From: Synechococcus sp. 8F6
Lineage (GTDB): Bacteria; Cyanobacteriota; Cyanobacteriia; PCC-6307; Cyanobiaceae
Length of the DNA stretch: 64,000 nt
Assembly: GCF_002252665.1 (NCBI RefSeq)
Contig: NZ_NQKZ01000006.1
Location: 60,051 to 124,050, forward strand
Reading direction: 5' to 3'
How positions within the stretch are numbered: position 1 is the stretch's first letter; every line of letters starts with the position of its first letter. Shown in pieces: positions 29,835-39,900 of this stretch. A model generated the notes under the pieces. It searched no databases and was not told the DNA's origin. It saw only the letters and a program-made list of their open reading frames with translations. Position numbers and translations under genes: made by a program.

Positions 29835-32138
29835 TCAGCCGACCGCGACGATGCGGGCCAGGAAAAATGCCCAGGTTGTTGCGATACCGCCCAACAAATA
29901 GTGAGCGACACCGACGGCACGACCCTGGGTGATGGAGAGCGCCCGCGGCTGGATAGCGGGAGCAACCCTCAGCTTGTTGTGAGCCCAGACGATGGACTCG
30001 ATCAGCTCTTGCCAGTAGCCGCGGCCACTGAACAGGAACATCAGGCTGAAGGCCCAGATGAAGTGGGCTCCCAGGAACATCAGACCGTAAGCACTGGAGC
30101 TCGAGCCGTAGCTGTTGATCACCTGTGCGGCCTGGGCCCAGAGGAAGTCCCGCAGCCAACCATTGATGGTGATGGCGCTTTGGGCGAAGTTGCCATTGGT
30201 GATGTGCTGGACGCTGCCATCAGCGTTGACGGTGCCCCACACGTCGCTCTGCATCTTCCAGGAGAAGTGGAAGATGACGATCGACAGGGAGTTGTACATC
30301 CAGAACAGGCCGAGGAACACATGGTCCCAAGCCGACACCTGGCAGGTGCCGCCACGGCCGGGGCCGTCGCAGGGGAAGCGGAAGCCCAGATTCGCCTTGT
30401 CGGGGACTAGGCGGGAGCTGCGCGCATACAACACACCTTTCAGCAGGATCAGCACCGTCACGTGGATCGTGAAGGCGTGGATGTGGTGGACCATGAAGTC
30501 GGCCGTTCCCAGGGGGATCGGACCGGCGGCCACCTTGCCACCCACAGCCACAACAGCGCCGTTGAACACTTCGCTCACCCCCGCCAGGGCGTTGGGAGCG
30601 GTGCTTCCGGCAGCGGCGGCGTGCAGACCCTGAATCCACTGCGCGAAGACAGGCTTCAGGGCAATGGCGGAGTCGCTGAACATGTCCTGGGGACGACCCA
30701 GGGCACGCATGGTGTCGTTGTGGATGTAAAGGCCGAAGCTGTGGAAGCCGAGCCAGATGCACACCCAGTTGAGGTGGCTGATCAGGGCGTCGCGAGCCTT
30801 GAGCACCCGGTCGAGCACGTTGTCGACGTGCTTGGCGGGGTCGTAATCGCGAATCATCGCGATGGCGGCGTGGGCGCCGGCTCCAACGATCAGGAAGCCA
30901 CCAATCCAGGTGTGGTGGGTGAAGATCGACAGCTGGGTGGGGTAGTCGATGCCGATGTATGGATACGGAGGCATCGCATACATGTGATGGGCCACGATGA
31001 TGGTCAGCGAGCCCAGCAGAGCAAGGTTCACCGCCAGTTGGGCGTGCCAGCTGGTGGTCATGAACTCGAAGAGTCCGTCATGACCATTGGGAGCAGGGAA
31101 CAGCAGGGGATCACCCTTCTGACCCTCGAGGATCTCCTTGATGCTGTGGCCAATGCCCCAGTTGGTGCGGTACATGTGGCCAGCCACGATGAACAGCACC
31201 GCGATCGCCAGATGGTGATGGGCGATGTCGGTCATCCACAGGCTGCCGGTCACAGGATTCAGACCACCCTTGAAGGTGAGGAAATCGCTGTAAGCCGCCC
31301 AGTTGCCGGTGAAGAAGGCTGAGATGCCCGCCCCGAAACCGGGGAACAGCTGGGCAATCACGTCCTGGTTCAGGAACTCGTGGGGCAGGGGGATGTCTGC
31401 ATAGGTGGCGATGGTCTTGCCATTGAGCACCAGCGGCTGGCCGGCGTCGATCGCTTCCATCAGCGCATTGGTGGGCAGGGACACATGAAGAAGGTGTCCT
31501 GTCCAAGACAGGGATCCCAAGCCGAGCAGGCCAGCCAGGTGGTGGTTGAGCATCGACTCAACGTTCTGGAACCACTCGAGCTTGGGGGCTGCTTTGTGGT
31601 AGTGGAAGACGCCCGCATTGAGCATCAGCCCGGCCATCACCAGCGCGCCGATGGCCAGGGCCAGCAGCTGGGTTGTGTTGGTGATGCCCCAGGCCCTCCA
31701 CACATGGAAGAGTCCGGAGGTGATCTGAATGCCGTGGAAGCCGGCACCCATATCGCCATTAAGGATTTCCTGGCCAAAGATCGGCCAAACCACCTGCGCC
31801 GAAGGCTTGACGTGCAGGGGATCGGTCAACCAACCGGTGTAGTTGGAGAAGCGCGCTCCGTGATAGAAGGCGCCGCTTAGCCAGATGAAGATGACGGCCA
31901 GGTGGCCGAAGTGAGCCGAAAAGATCTTGCGAGAGACCTCTTCGAGATCACTCGTGTGGCTGTCGAAGTCGTGAGCATTGGCGTGGAGGTTCCAAACCCA
32001 GGTGGTGGTTTTGGGACCTTTGGCAAGGCTGCGATCGAAATGGCCGGGCTTGCCGAACAGTTCGAAGGTGGCCGGAACGGGGTTCCGGTCAACCATGGCC
32101 TTCGCCTTTTCCCCACGCTCTGGTGGGCTGATGGTCAT
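29835..32138 (-). CDS. psaA: Photosystem I P700 apoprotein A1 (PsaA)
   Basis: 767 residues from [20 protein letters not shown]. The frame extends upstream to 32180, but homology starts at the ATG at 32138. The F-X loop [13 protein letters not shown] is present near residue 590. Helices with HH pairs and the [17 protein letters not shown] segment identify PsaA. The A-branch core of PSI. The upstream region holds a likely promoter with an RpaB-type site. Confidence 0.98.
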   Translation of the reverse strand: MTISPPERGEKAKAMVDRNPVPATFELFGKPGHFDRSLAKGPKTTTWVWNLHANAHDFDSHTSDLEEVSRKIFSAHFGHLAVIFIWLSGAFYHGARFSNYTGWLTDPLHVKPSAQVVWPIFGQEILNGDMGAGFHGIQITSGLFHVWRAWGITNTTQLLALAIGALVMAGLMLNAGVFHYHKAAPKLEWFQNVESMLNHHLAGLLGLGSLSWTGHLLHVSLPTNALMEAIDAGQPLVLNGKTIATYADIPLPHEFLNQDVIAQLFPGFGAGISAFFTGNWAAYSDFLTFKGGLNPVTGSLWMTDIAHHHLAIAVLFIVAGHMYRTNWGIGHSIKEILEGQKGDPLLFPAPNGHDGLFEFMTTSWHAQLAVNLALLGSLTIIVAHHMYAMPPYPYIGIDYPTQLSIFTHHTWIGGFLIVGAGAHAAIAMIRDYDPAKHVDNVLDRVLKARDALISHLNWVCIWLGFHSFGLYIHNDTMRALGRPQDMFSDSAIALKPVFAQWIQGLHAAAAGSTAPNALAGVSEVFNGAVVAVGGKVAAGPIPLGTADFMVHHIHAFTIHVTVLILLKGVLYARSSRLVPDKANLGFRFPCDGPGRGGTCQVSAWDHVFLGLFWMYNSLSIVIFHFSWKMQSDVWGTVNADGSVQHITNGNFAQSAITINGWLRDFLWAQAAQVINSYGSSSSAYGLMFLGAHFIWAFSLMFLFSGRGYWQELIESIVWAHNKLRVAPAIQPRALSITQGRAVGVAHYLLGGIATTWAFFLARIVAVG

Positions 32139-32520
32139 CGAGACGTTCCTCGAGGGACGGGGTCGAGGTGGTGGGTCCACCCCTGCAGCAGACCGGGAGG
32201 CCTGCCGTTGGGCCCCATGAGCAACCGGCGACCAAGGCCTCCGGAGTCATGGGCTCCAGCCGGGAAGAGGGATCGCGAAACCGCGAAACCGCTTGCCACC
32301 ACTGGGGCTTGGGGCCCCAAATAGGGGACCGCTGGCGAAAGTATAGGGGCCGTTTCCGAAGGGTTTTGGGTTGCAGTTACAAAGGTTCAATCCCGGCGCT
32401 TCCCAGGCCAGCGCAGGGCTTTACAGAACAGAAAGAATCATCGAGATTGGCCTTCTTTTGGCCATGTCGTTATTACTTAATGACTAAAATTCAACCTGTA
32501 ATAGTCTCTGAATTTCCAGG
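32139..32520. other. Divergent intergenic region psaA / P/E-rich lipoprotein
   Basis: About 382 bases with no gene. The psaA-proximal half is GC-rich and becomes the psaA leader (about 200 nt if the TATACT at 32340-32345 is used). The distal ~120 bases are markedly AT-rich, with two inverted repeats (GGCC-TTCTTTT-GGCC near 32449, and GTCGTTA/TAATGAC near 32467-32485). Confidence 0.5.
32340..32393 (-). promoter_or_regulatory. Candidate psaAB promoter with HLR1-like site
   Basis: On the minus strand a -10-like TATACT lies at 32345-32340. About 30 bases upstream, at 32376-32393, the plus strand reads GTTACAAA-GG-TTCAATCC. The first half fits the HLR1 half-site (G/T)TTACA(T/A)(T/A) bound by RpaB, and the second half is degenerate. 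A position near -45 to -60 is where RpaB activates PSI genes in other cyanobacteria. Confidence 0.4.
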
Positions 32521-34017
32521 GTGGCCCGGCCCAGCAGAATGCCCGCAGAAACAGCTGAGCAACCCAGCGTGGGCGCAGGCAGCGCAACCCATCCAGCCCG
32601 TCCCCGACCGGGGGTGCACCAGGGCGGATCGCCCGCCCCCAGGCGGCCGATCCGATGGTGGCAGCCCGTGATGACGGGCCTGATGGCGTTGCTACTGCTA
32701 CTGCCCGGGGGTTGCAACCGACTTTCCAGCTCCCGTGGAAGCGAGGCGCCAACCCCACCCCTGAGCCCCCAGGGCCCCAGTGGCCGCTTGCAGGAAGTGG
32801 CCACGCCCATCGCCGTGCAGCAGCTCCAGTCAGCGCTGAGCGAGCACAACCCCCAGGTGACGATCCTGGCGCCGCAGGATGGCGCCAACCTGCCCAACGG
32901 CCCAGTATCCCTGCGCCTGCGGGTAAGCGATTGGCCCCTGGTCGATGCCGGATCCCTGGGGTTCGGGCCCCATGTGGTGGTTCAGGTTGATGACCAGGCG
33001 CCCGTTCGCCTGTCCCGGCCTACCGCGACCGCCAACCCGGCCAGCCTCCAGATCGACCTGCCAGCCCTTACCCCTGGCAGCCACCGCATCACCGCCTATG
33101 CGGCTCGGCCCTGGGGAGAAGCGGTGAAAAGCCCAGGGGCCTGGGACCAGATCCGGGTGCACCGGGTGGCCGCCAATCCCCTGGCGATTCCCCAAGCAGG
33201 AAGCCCCCAGTTGATCCCAGTCAGTCCGGGGGACCTGGCGGGCCGGCAACCGGTGCTGCTCGACTGGCTGCTGCTGGATGCCCCCCTCCAGGGCCTGCGC
33301 GACAACGACGGCAGCTGGCGTCTGCGGGTGACCGTGAACGGTGACAGCTTTTTGGTGGATCAAAACGCGCCCCTCTGGCTCAAGGGGTGGCAAACCGGCA
33401 GCAACAGCGTGCTTCTGGAGCTGGTGGATGGGCGAGGCGAGCCCCTCAACCCTCCGTTCAACACGATAGTGTCTGAAGTGGTTCTGGATGCTGCGGGCCC
33501 CGGGCCGATCTGGCAGCGGGGCCGGCTGAGCGACGACGAGCTGGCCCAACTGCTGGGCAACGAGCCCCCACCCCCAGCGGAACCCCAACCGACGGCCGAA
33601 CCCGAGGCCGAACTTGAGGCTGCGCCCGAACCAAAACCCGAACCCGAGGCCGAACCCGAACCCCAGCCAGAGCCAGAGCCAGAGCCAGAGCCAGAACAAG
33701 AGCAAGAGCCGGCTGCAGAGCCCCAGACCGAGGTGCCGCAGGCAGCGGAGCCAGAGCCCGAGGCTCGTCCAGATGTCGAACCAGCCCCAGAGCCCATCGA
33801 CGCAGTGACCCCCAGCATCGCCACCGAACCCAGCCCAGACCCCAGTCCTGAGGGCGAGCTCGAACCCAGGCCCCTGGTGCCGGCCAGTTCGCAGCGCATG
33901 GCACCATCCACCAGTCTGGAAGGATCAGCGCGCAATCAAGTGAACGCCGACGGCTCCCTCCTCAAGCCCAAGCCCCAGGGGCCGCTGTCCGGGTTGCGCC
34001 AGAAGCTAGGCGCGTGA
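32521..34017 (+). CDS. Proline/glutamate-rich lipoprotein, unknown function
   Basis: Up to 498 residues. A basic segment RRPIRWWQP, hydrophobic core [14 protein letters not shown] and lipobox Cys near residue 65 look like a lipoprotein signal. Start is uncertain: GTG 32521, ATG 32539, or GTG 32614, which would give a signal of normal length. Residues 95-340 hold two beta-rich Ig-like stretches ([25 protein letters not shown]...). Residues ~345-430 are a low-complexity PEPEPEP tract that could span the periplasm, like a short TonB-type linker. Its end overlaps cbiG-cobJ by 4 bases. Confidence 0.7.
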   Translation: MARPSRMPAETAEQPSVGAGSATHPARPRPGVHQGGSPAPRRPIRWWQPVMTGLMALLLLLPGGCNRLSSSRGSEAPTPPLSPQGPSGRLQEVATPIAVQQLQSALSEHNPQVTILAPQDGANLPNGPVSLRLRVSDWPLVDAGSLGFGPHVVVQVDDQAPVRLSRPTATANPASLQIDLPALTPGSHRITAYAARPWGEAVKSPGAWDQIRVHRVAANPLAIPQAGSPQLIPVSPGDLAGRQPVLLDWLLLDAPLQGLRDNDGSWRLRVTVNGDSFLVDQNAPLWLKGWQTGSNSVLLELVDGRGEPLNPPFNTIVSEVVLDAAGPGPIWQRGRLSDDELAQLLGNEPPPPAEPQPTAEPEAELEAAPEPKPEPEAEPEPQPEPEPEPEPEQEQEPAAEPQTEVPQAAEPEPEARPDVEPAPEPIDAVTPSIATEPSPDPSPEGELEPRPLVPASSQRMAPSTSLEGSARNQVNADGSLLKPKPQGPLSGLRQKLGA

Positions 34018-35843
34018 CGTCCCATTCCAGCCTCAACGCCATGCGCAACGCCGATGGGGCGCCGCGCCGTCCGATCTGGGCACTGGGCTTCAGTGCAGCC
34101 AGCACGCCCCTGCTGGAACGGCTGGCCCAGGCGGGCCTGGTCGATGGCCGGGTCGGCCCAGACGACCAGCCGACGCCGCGGGACTGCCTGGCGGATCAAT
34201 GGCCATCGGCCGGTGCCTTTGTGATCGTCGGGGCCTGCGGGCTCGTGACTCGTCTGATCGCCCCGCTGCTCACGGACAAGGACAGTGATCCGGCCGTGGT
34301 GGTGGTAGATCCCGAGGGCAACTTCGCCATTCCCCTTCTCGGCGGCCATGCCGCCGGCGCGGATCGGCTCAGCCAGCGGATCGCCGCCAGCTTCGGTGGC
34401 CAGGCGGTGCTCACCGGCGCCACCGCCGCCGCGGCACGACTGAGCCTGGACAGCTTCGGCACCGCCTGGGGCTGGCGCCGGGGGGCTGGCGATTGGAACG
34501 CACTGATGCACGCGGCCGCCAGGGGGGAAGAGCCGGTCGCGGTGGAGGCCCGCCATGGCAGTCGCCGCTGGCTCGAGCTGCCGGCTGCCACTGGCCTGCA
34601 AACGGTCTGCAGTGCCAAAGCGGCCCATCCAGCCATGGTGGTGGACATCCACACGGGGCAGGGCTGCCGCTGGCACCCGCCCAGCCTGTGGCTGGGTCTT
34701 GGCTGTGAACGCAACACCAGCCTGAGCCTGCTAGAGCGCCTGGTGGATCAAACCCTGGCAGAGCTGCAGCTGGCACCTGAGGCCGTGGCCGGGCTGGCCA
34801 GCATCGACCGCAAGGCCGATGAACCAGCCCTGCTAGCCCTCGCCGCCCAGCGGCGATGGCCCGTTCGCTGGTTTGCAGCAGCGAGCCTGGCCGATGTGCC
34901 CGTACCCAATCCCTCGTCGGCCGTGGCTCAGGAGATGGGCACCGCCAGCGTGGCGGAGGCCGCCGCTCTGCTGGTTGCGGGCCCTGGGGCGCAGCTGCTC
35001 CAGGCCAAACGCATCGAACGCACCAGCGGCGGTGAGCAGGGGGCCGCCACCCTGGCGATTGCTCTGGCGGAAAGCCAATGGGCCCCCCAGCGGGGTCAGC
35101 TGCACCTGGTGGGCAGCGGCCCGGGCAGCCTGGATCTGCTCACCGGCGATGCCCGGCGCGCCCTGGCTGACGCCACCGCCTGGGTGGGCTATGGCCTCTA
35201 CCTCGACCTGCTCGAGCCCCTGCGGCGGCCGGATCAACTGCGCTGTGATGGCCAGCTCACCGAGGAGCGGGCCCGCTGCGCCCTGGCCCTGGAGCTGGCG
35301 AGCCAGGGGCTGAACGTGGCCCTCGTGTCGTCGGGCGACAGCGGCATCTACGCCATGGCCGGCCTGGCCCTGGAGTTGTGGCTAACCCAACCAGAGGATG
35401 AACGCCCCAGCTTCGCCGTCCATCCGGGAATCTCGGCGCTGCAGCTGGCGGCCGCGCGGGCTGGTGCCCCATTGATGCACGACTTCTGCACCATCAGCCT
35501 CAGCGATCGACTCACGCCCTGGGCCGTGATCGAACGACGGCTGCAGGCTGCCGCCACAGGGGATTTCGTCGTGGCGCTCTACAACCCGCGGTCCCAGGGG
35601 CGCGACTGGCAACTGGCCCGGGCCCAAGAGCTGTTGCTCCAAGGCCGGCCAGCCAGCACCCCGGTGGCCCTCGCCCGCCAGCTCGGACGAGCCAACGAGG
35701 CCCTGAGCCTGCACATCCTGGGCGAACTTCCGGTGGAGCAGGTGGACATGCTCACCTTGGTGCTCGTGGGGAACAGCAGCAGCTATGCCCGCGATGGCCG
35801 CATGGTCACCCCCCGCGGCTACCCGGGGGCCGAGCTCAGCTGA
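34014..35843 (+). CDS. cbiG-cobJ: Fused cobalt-precorrin-5A hydrolase / precorrin-3B C17-methyltransferase (CbiG-CobJ)
   Basis: 609 residues. The N-terminal ~345 match CbiG ([74 protein letters not shown]), which opens the lactone ring. From about residue 360 a tetrapyrrole methylase begins with the SAM loop [21 protein letters not shown] and later [12 protein letters not shown] and [14 protein letters not shown], matching CobJ/CbiH. The fusion joins two consecutive-neighbourhood steps of cobalamin corrin-ring contraction. It is known in marine picocyanobacteria. The GTG start overlaps the preceding stop. Confidence 0.93.
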   Translation: MTSHSSLNAMRNADGAPRRPIWALGFSAASTPLLERLAQAGLVDGRVGPDDQPTPRDCLADQWPSAGAFVIVGACGLVTRLIAPLLTDKDSDPAVVVVDPEGNFAIPLLGGHAAGADRLSQRIAASFGGQAVLTGATAAAARLSLDSFGTAWGWRRGAGDWNALMHAAARGEEPVAVEARHGSRRWLELPAATGLQTVCSAKAAHPAMVVDIHTGQGCRWHPPSLWLGLGCERNTSLSLLERLVDQTLAELQLAPEAVAGLASIDRKADEPALLALAAQRRWPVRWFAAASLADVPVPNPSSAVAQEMGTASVAEAAALLVAGPGAQLLQAKRIERTSGGEQGAATLAIALAESQWAPQRGQLHLVGSGPGSLDLLTGDARRALADATAWVGYGLYLDLLEPLRRPDQLRCDGQLTEERARCALALELASQGLNVALVSSGDSGIYAMAGLALELWLTQPEDERPSFAVHPGISALQLAAARAGAPLMHDFCTISLSDRLTPWAVIERRLQAAATGDFVVALYNPRSQGRDWQLARAQELLLQGRPASTPVALARQLGRANEALSLHILGELPVEQVDMLTLVLVGNSSSYARDGRMVTPRGYPGAELS

Positions 35844-35865
35844 GCCGAAGCCATGGAAGAAAAAA

Positions 35866-35939
35866 TCGGGATGACAGGATTCGAACCTGCGGCCCCTTCG
35901 TCCCGAACGAAGTGCGCTACCAAGCTGCGCTACATCCCG
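35866..35939 (-). tRNA. tRNA-Pro (anticodon CGG)
   Basis: 74 bases. On the minus strand, acceptor CGGGATG pairs with CATCCCG at the 3' end, discriminator A. D-arm GCGC.AGCTTGGTAGCGC, anticodon loop TTCGGGA with CGG, T-arm GGTTCGAATCC. CCA not encoded. A T6 run follows the 3' end directly and may end transcription. Confidence 0.97.
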
Positions 35940-35947
35940 ATGGAGCG

Positions 35948-35953
35948 ACTTTA
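35948..35953 (-). promoter_or_regulatory. Candidate -10 for tRNA-Pro
   Basis: TAAAGT on the minus strand, 8 bases upstream of the mature 5' end, would start transcription at or next to the tRNA. Confidence 0.4.
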
Positions 35954-35995
35954 GGGGATGGCCTCCGCCCAACCCCCCTGATCCCGGCGGCTTTC

Positions 35996-36001
35996 TACAG
36001 T
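35996..36001 (+). promoter_or_regulatory. Candidate -10 for lipA
   Basis: TACAGT, 43 bases before the lipA GTG. The same hexamer lies upstream of psaI and psbA. No -35 is evident. Confidence 0.35.
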
Positions 36002-36044
36002 CTCGTCCAGCCCTTCCTTCGGCCCCACCGGCCTGCGTTGCGCC

Positions 36045-36914
36045 GTGCTCAAACCCGACTGGCTGCGCGTCAAGGCCCCCCAGCGGGAACGGATCGGCGA
36101 GGTGGCCGACCTGCTGCTGGACCTGAAGCTCAACACCGTCTGCCAGGAGGCCAGCTGCCCCAACATCGGCGAGTGCTTCGCCGGCGGCACCGCCACCTTC
36201 TTGATCATGGGGCCGGGCTGCACCCGCGCCTGCCCCTACTGCGACATCGACTTCGACAAGAGCGTGCGAGAGCTCGATCCCACCGAGCCCGAGCGCCTGG
36301 GGGAAGCGGTGGCCCGGCTGGGGCTCAAGCACGTGGTGATCACCTCGGTGAACCGCGATGACCTGGCCGATGGCGGCGCCAGCCAGTTTGTGGCCTGCAT
36401 TGCACACGTGCGCGCCCGCTCACCGCTCACCACGATCGAGCTGCTGATCCCCGATTTCTGCGGCAACTGGGAGGCGCTGGCGGCGGTGATGGAGGGCGCC
36501 CCGGAGGTGCTCAACCACAACATCGAAACCGTGCCGAGGCTCTACAAAAAAGCCCGGCCCCAGGGCATCTACGCGCGTTCTCTGGAGCTGCTGCAACGGG
36601 TGCGCGCAGGCTGGCCGCGCACCTACACCAAATCCGGCCTGATGACCGGCCTGGGCGAAACCGACACGGAGGTGCTCGAGGTGATGGCCGATCTACGGCG
36701 CCACCGGGTGGACATCGTGACCATTGGCCAGTACCTCTCCCCGGGCCCCAAACACCTGCCAGTAGACCGGTTCGTGACTCCTGAGCAATTCGACGGCTTC
36801 CGCCGCCATGGCGAAGAAGCCCTGGGCTTTCTGCAGGTGGTGAGCTCCCCGCTCACCCGCAGCAGCTACCACGCCGGCGAGGTGCAGCGGCTGATGCGGC
36901 AGTACCCCCGCTGA
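36045..36914 (+). CDS. lipA: Lipoyl synthase
   Basis: 289 residues. Two cysteine triads: [12 protein letters not shown] (auxiliary [4Fe-4S], sulfur donor) and CTRACPYC (CX3CX2C radical SAM cluster). Further blocks are [26 protein letters not shown] and [12 protein letters not shown]. It inserts two sulfurs into octanoyl groups on lipoyl domains. GTG start. It is convergent with glsF, leaving only 16 bases between stops and no terminator hairpin. Confidence 0.96.
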   Translation: MLKPDWLRVKAPQRERIGEVADLLLDLKLNTVCQEASCPNIGECFAGGTATFLIMGPGCTRACPYCDIDFDKSVRELDPTEPERLGEAVARLGLKHVVITSVNRDDLADGGASQFVACIAHVRARSPLTTIELLIPDFCGNWEALAAVMEGAPEVLNHNIETVPRLYKKARPQGIYARSLELLQRVRAGWPRTYTKSGLMTGLGETDTEVLEVMADLRRHRVDIVTIGQYLSPGPKHLPVDRFVTPEQFDGFRRHGEEALGFLQVVSSPLTRSSYHAGEVQRLMRQYPR

Positions 36915-36930
36915 GGGGGGAGGGCGCTAG

Positions 36931-39900
36931 CTAGGCCGCCACCGCTTGCCGCTCCGCCAGGCCCACGGTGGCCTTCTCGCTGGGAGGTACCAGCAGCTTG
37001 AAGCGAGCCTTCCAGTTGCTCCAATCGGCCAGGATCGCCGCGGCCTTGGCGCTGCCGGTGGCTTGCAGGTGGGCCTCCAGCAGGGGCTTGAGCAAGGCCT
37101 CCTGCTCCGGGGTTGTGAGCTCGGCGATCGCCACGATCTCGGGGTTGACCCGCTCCGTCAGGCCGCCGGTTTCATCCAGAATGAAGGCCACACCGCCGGT
37201 CATGCCGGCGGCCACGTTGCGGCCGGTGCTGCCCAGCACCACCACCACACCGCCAGTCATGTACTCGCAGCAGTGGTCGCCGGCGCCTTCCACCACGGTG
37301 CGGGCACCGCTGTTGCGCACGGCGAAGCGCTCACCGGCGCGGCCGAGGGCAAACAGCTCACCGCCTGTGGCGCCGTAGAGGCATGTGTTGCCCAGGATCA
37401 CCTGGCTGCCTGGATCCTGCACGCCGGCGGGGGGCACCACGGTGAGGCGGCCACCGTTGAGGCCCTTGCCCACGTAGTCGTTGGCTTCACCCACCAGGCG
37501 CACGTTCATGCCCTGGAGCACGAAGGCCCCGAAGCTCTGACCCGCGGCCCCTTCGTAGGTGAGGTCAAGCTGGCCAGCGAAGCCGGTGTTGCCATGGCGG
37601 GCGGCGATTTCGCCGGAGAGGCGGGCGCCCACGCTGCGGTCGGTGTTCACGATCGCCAGGGTGCGGGCCACGCGGCCGTGGCCCTCCATGGCCGCCATCA
37701 CCTCAGCGTCGGCCAGGAGCTGGTCTTCCAAGATCTGCCCATTGCCATGGGCCTCGGCATCGTGCTGCAACCAGCGGCGATCGGCCGCTGCTGGAATCGG
37801 ATCGATCAGGCAGGAGAGATCAAGGGCCTGAGTTTTGGCCAGCTGCACGGTGCGGGCCTGCAGCAGCTCGGTGCGGCCGATCAGGTCTTCGAGGCGGGCC
37901 ACGCCGAGCACGCTCAGCAGCTGGCGCACCTCCTCGGCCACGAACAGGAAGAAATTCACCACGTGCTCGGGCACGCCGGGGAAGCGCTTGCGCAGGTTCT
38001 CCTTCTGGGTGGCGACCCCCACGGGGCAGTTATTGGTGTGGCAAACGCGGGCCATGATGCAGCCCTCAGCGATCATCGCCACCGAGCCGAATCCGTATTC
38101 CTCAGCGCCCAGCAGGGCGGCGATGATCACGTCCCAGCCGGTCTTGAGGCCGCCATCGGCGCGCAGCAGCACCCGATCGCGCAGTCCGTTTTCCAGCAGA
38201 GAACGGTGCACCTCAGTGAGGCCTAGCTCCCAGGGGCTGCCGGCATGCTTGATCGAACTCAGCGGTGAGGCACCGGTGCCGCCGTCGTGGCCGGAGATCT
38301 GGATCACATCAGCATTGGCCTTGGCCACCCCTGCGGCGATCGTGCCGATGCCGATCTCGGCCACCAGCTTCACGCTCACCTTGGCGGCGGGATGCACCTG
38401 GTGCAGGTCGTGGATCAGCTGGGCCAGGTCCTCGATCGAATAGATGTCGTGGTGGGGTGGTGGCGAGATCAGCGCCACGCCGGGCTTGCTGTTGCGCAGC
38501 CAGGCGATGTAAGGATCCACCTTGGGTCCCGGCAGCTGGCCGCCCTCGCCGGGCTTGGCCCCCTGGGCCACCTTGATCTCCAGCTGCCGGCCGCTGCGCA
38601 GGTATTCAGGGGTCACACCGAAACGGCCCGAGGCGATCTGCTTGATCGCCGAGCAGGCGGTATCGCCGTTGCGAAGTCCCTTGAGCGTGGGCAGGGTGGC
38701 GGAACGCCCCTCCCCGTCCACATCGTTGAGGGTGTGGAAGCGAGCTGGGTCTTCGCCGCCCTCGCCGCTGTTGCTCTTGCCACCGATGCGGTTCATGGCG
38801 ATGGCCAGCACCTCGTGGGCCTCGCGCGAGAGCGCCCCCAGGCTCATGCCACCGGTGCAGAAACGGCTGCAAATGCTCTCGATGCTCTCGACCTGCTCGA
38901 TGGGTAAGGGAGCGGGTGCGGGCTTGAGCTCCAGCAGGTCGCGCAGGGCGGTGACCGGCCGGTTTTCCAACAGGGTTTTGTAGGTGGAGAAGTGGTCGTA
39001 GCCGGGGCCGGCCTTCACGGCCGCATGCAGGGCCTTGGCCATCTCCGGGCTGTTGAGGTGGTATTCGCCACCGGTGCGGTTTTGCACAAAGCCCATGAAT
39101 TCGAGCTTGGTGCGGTTGAGCTCGGGGAAGGCTTTGGCGTGGAAGCTCAGAGTTTCGCTGGCCAGCTCGCCCAGGCTCAGGCCCGCCACCCGGCTGGTGG
39201 TGCCCTTGAAGGCCAGCGCGATCAGGTCGGCACCGAGGCCGATCGCCTCAAAGATCTGGGCGCCGTGGTAGCTGGCCAGCAGCGAGATGCCGATCTTGGA
39301 CAGGATCTTGCGCAGGCCATCCTCCAGGGCCTTGCGCACGTTGGCCTGGGCCTGGTCGGGCGTGAGGGCCGGCAACTTGCCGGTTTCGATCAGCTTCTGC
39401 ACGCGGGGATGTGCCAGCCAGTGTCGAGTGGTTTCCCAGGTGAGCCAGGGGCATACAGCGCTGGCGCCATAGCCGATCAGGCAGGCCAAGTGATGGGTGC
39501 TCCAACACTGGGCCGTGTCCACCACCAGGGAGGCCTGCAGCCGCAGCCCCAGGTTCAGCAGGTGATGGTGCACCGCCCCCACCGCCAGCAGCGGCGGGAT
39601 GGTGGTGATGGTGGCCGTGATCCCACCGCTGGGGCCGCCACGATCACTGAGCACCAGGATCTGGGTGCCAGCGCGCACGGCCGCCTCCGCCTCTGCCTTG
39701 AGGCGCTCCACCGCAGCCGCCAGACCCCCAGGTCCAGCAGTGATCGGCATCAAGGTGGAGAGCGTGGTGGCGGGCAAACCTTGCTCGGCCACCGCCGCCA
39801 GCTCCGCCTCATTGAGGATCGGACTGGCCAGGTGCAGCACCGCGGCCGAGGCGGCCTCCGGCTTCAGGGGCGAGCCCCGCTTGCCCAGGTGCATCTCCAG

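Noticed and set aside
27677..29932. 751-codon open frame on the plus strand opposite psaB and the end of psaA
   Set aside because: Shadow frame produced by GC-rich codon bias. psaB on the other strand is unmistakable, and the predicted protein has no family resemblance.
33540..33780. Short tandem repeats (CCAGAGCCAGAGCC-like) suggesting a CRISPR or minisatellite
   Set aside because: They stay in frame and encode the Pro-Glu repeats of the lipoprotein. No spacer structure is present.
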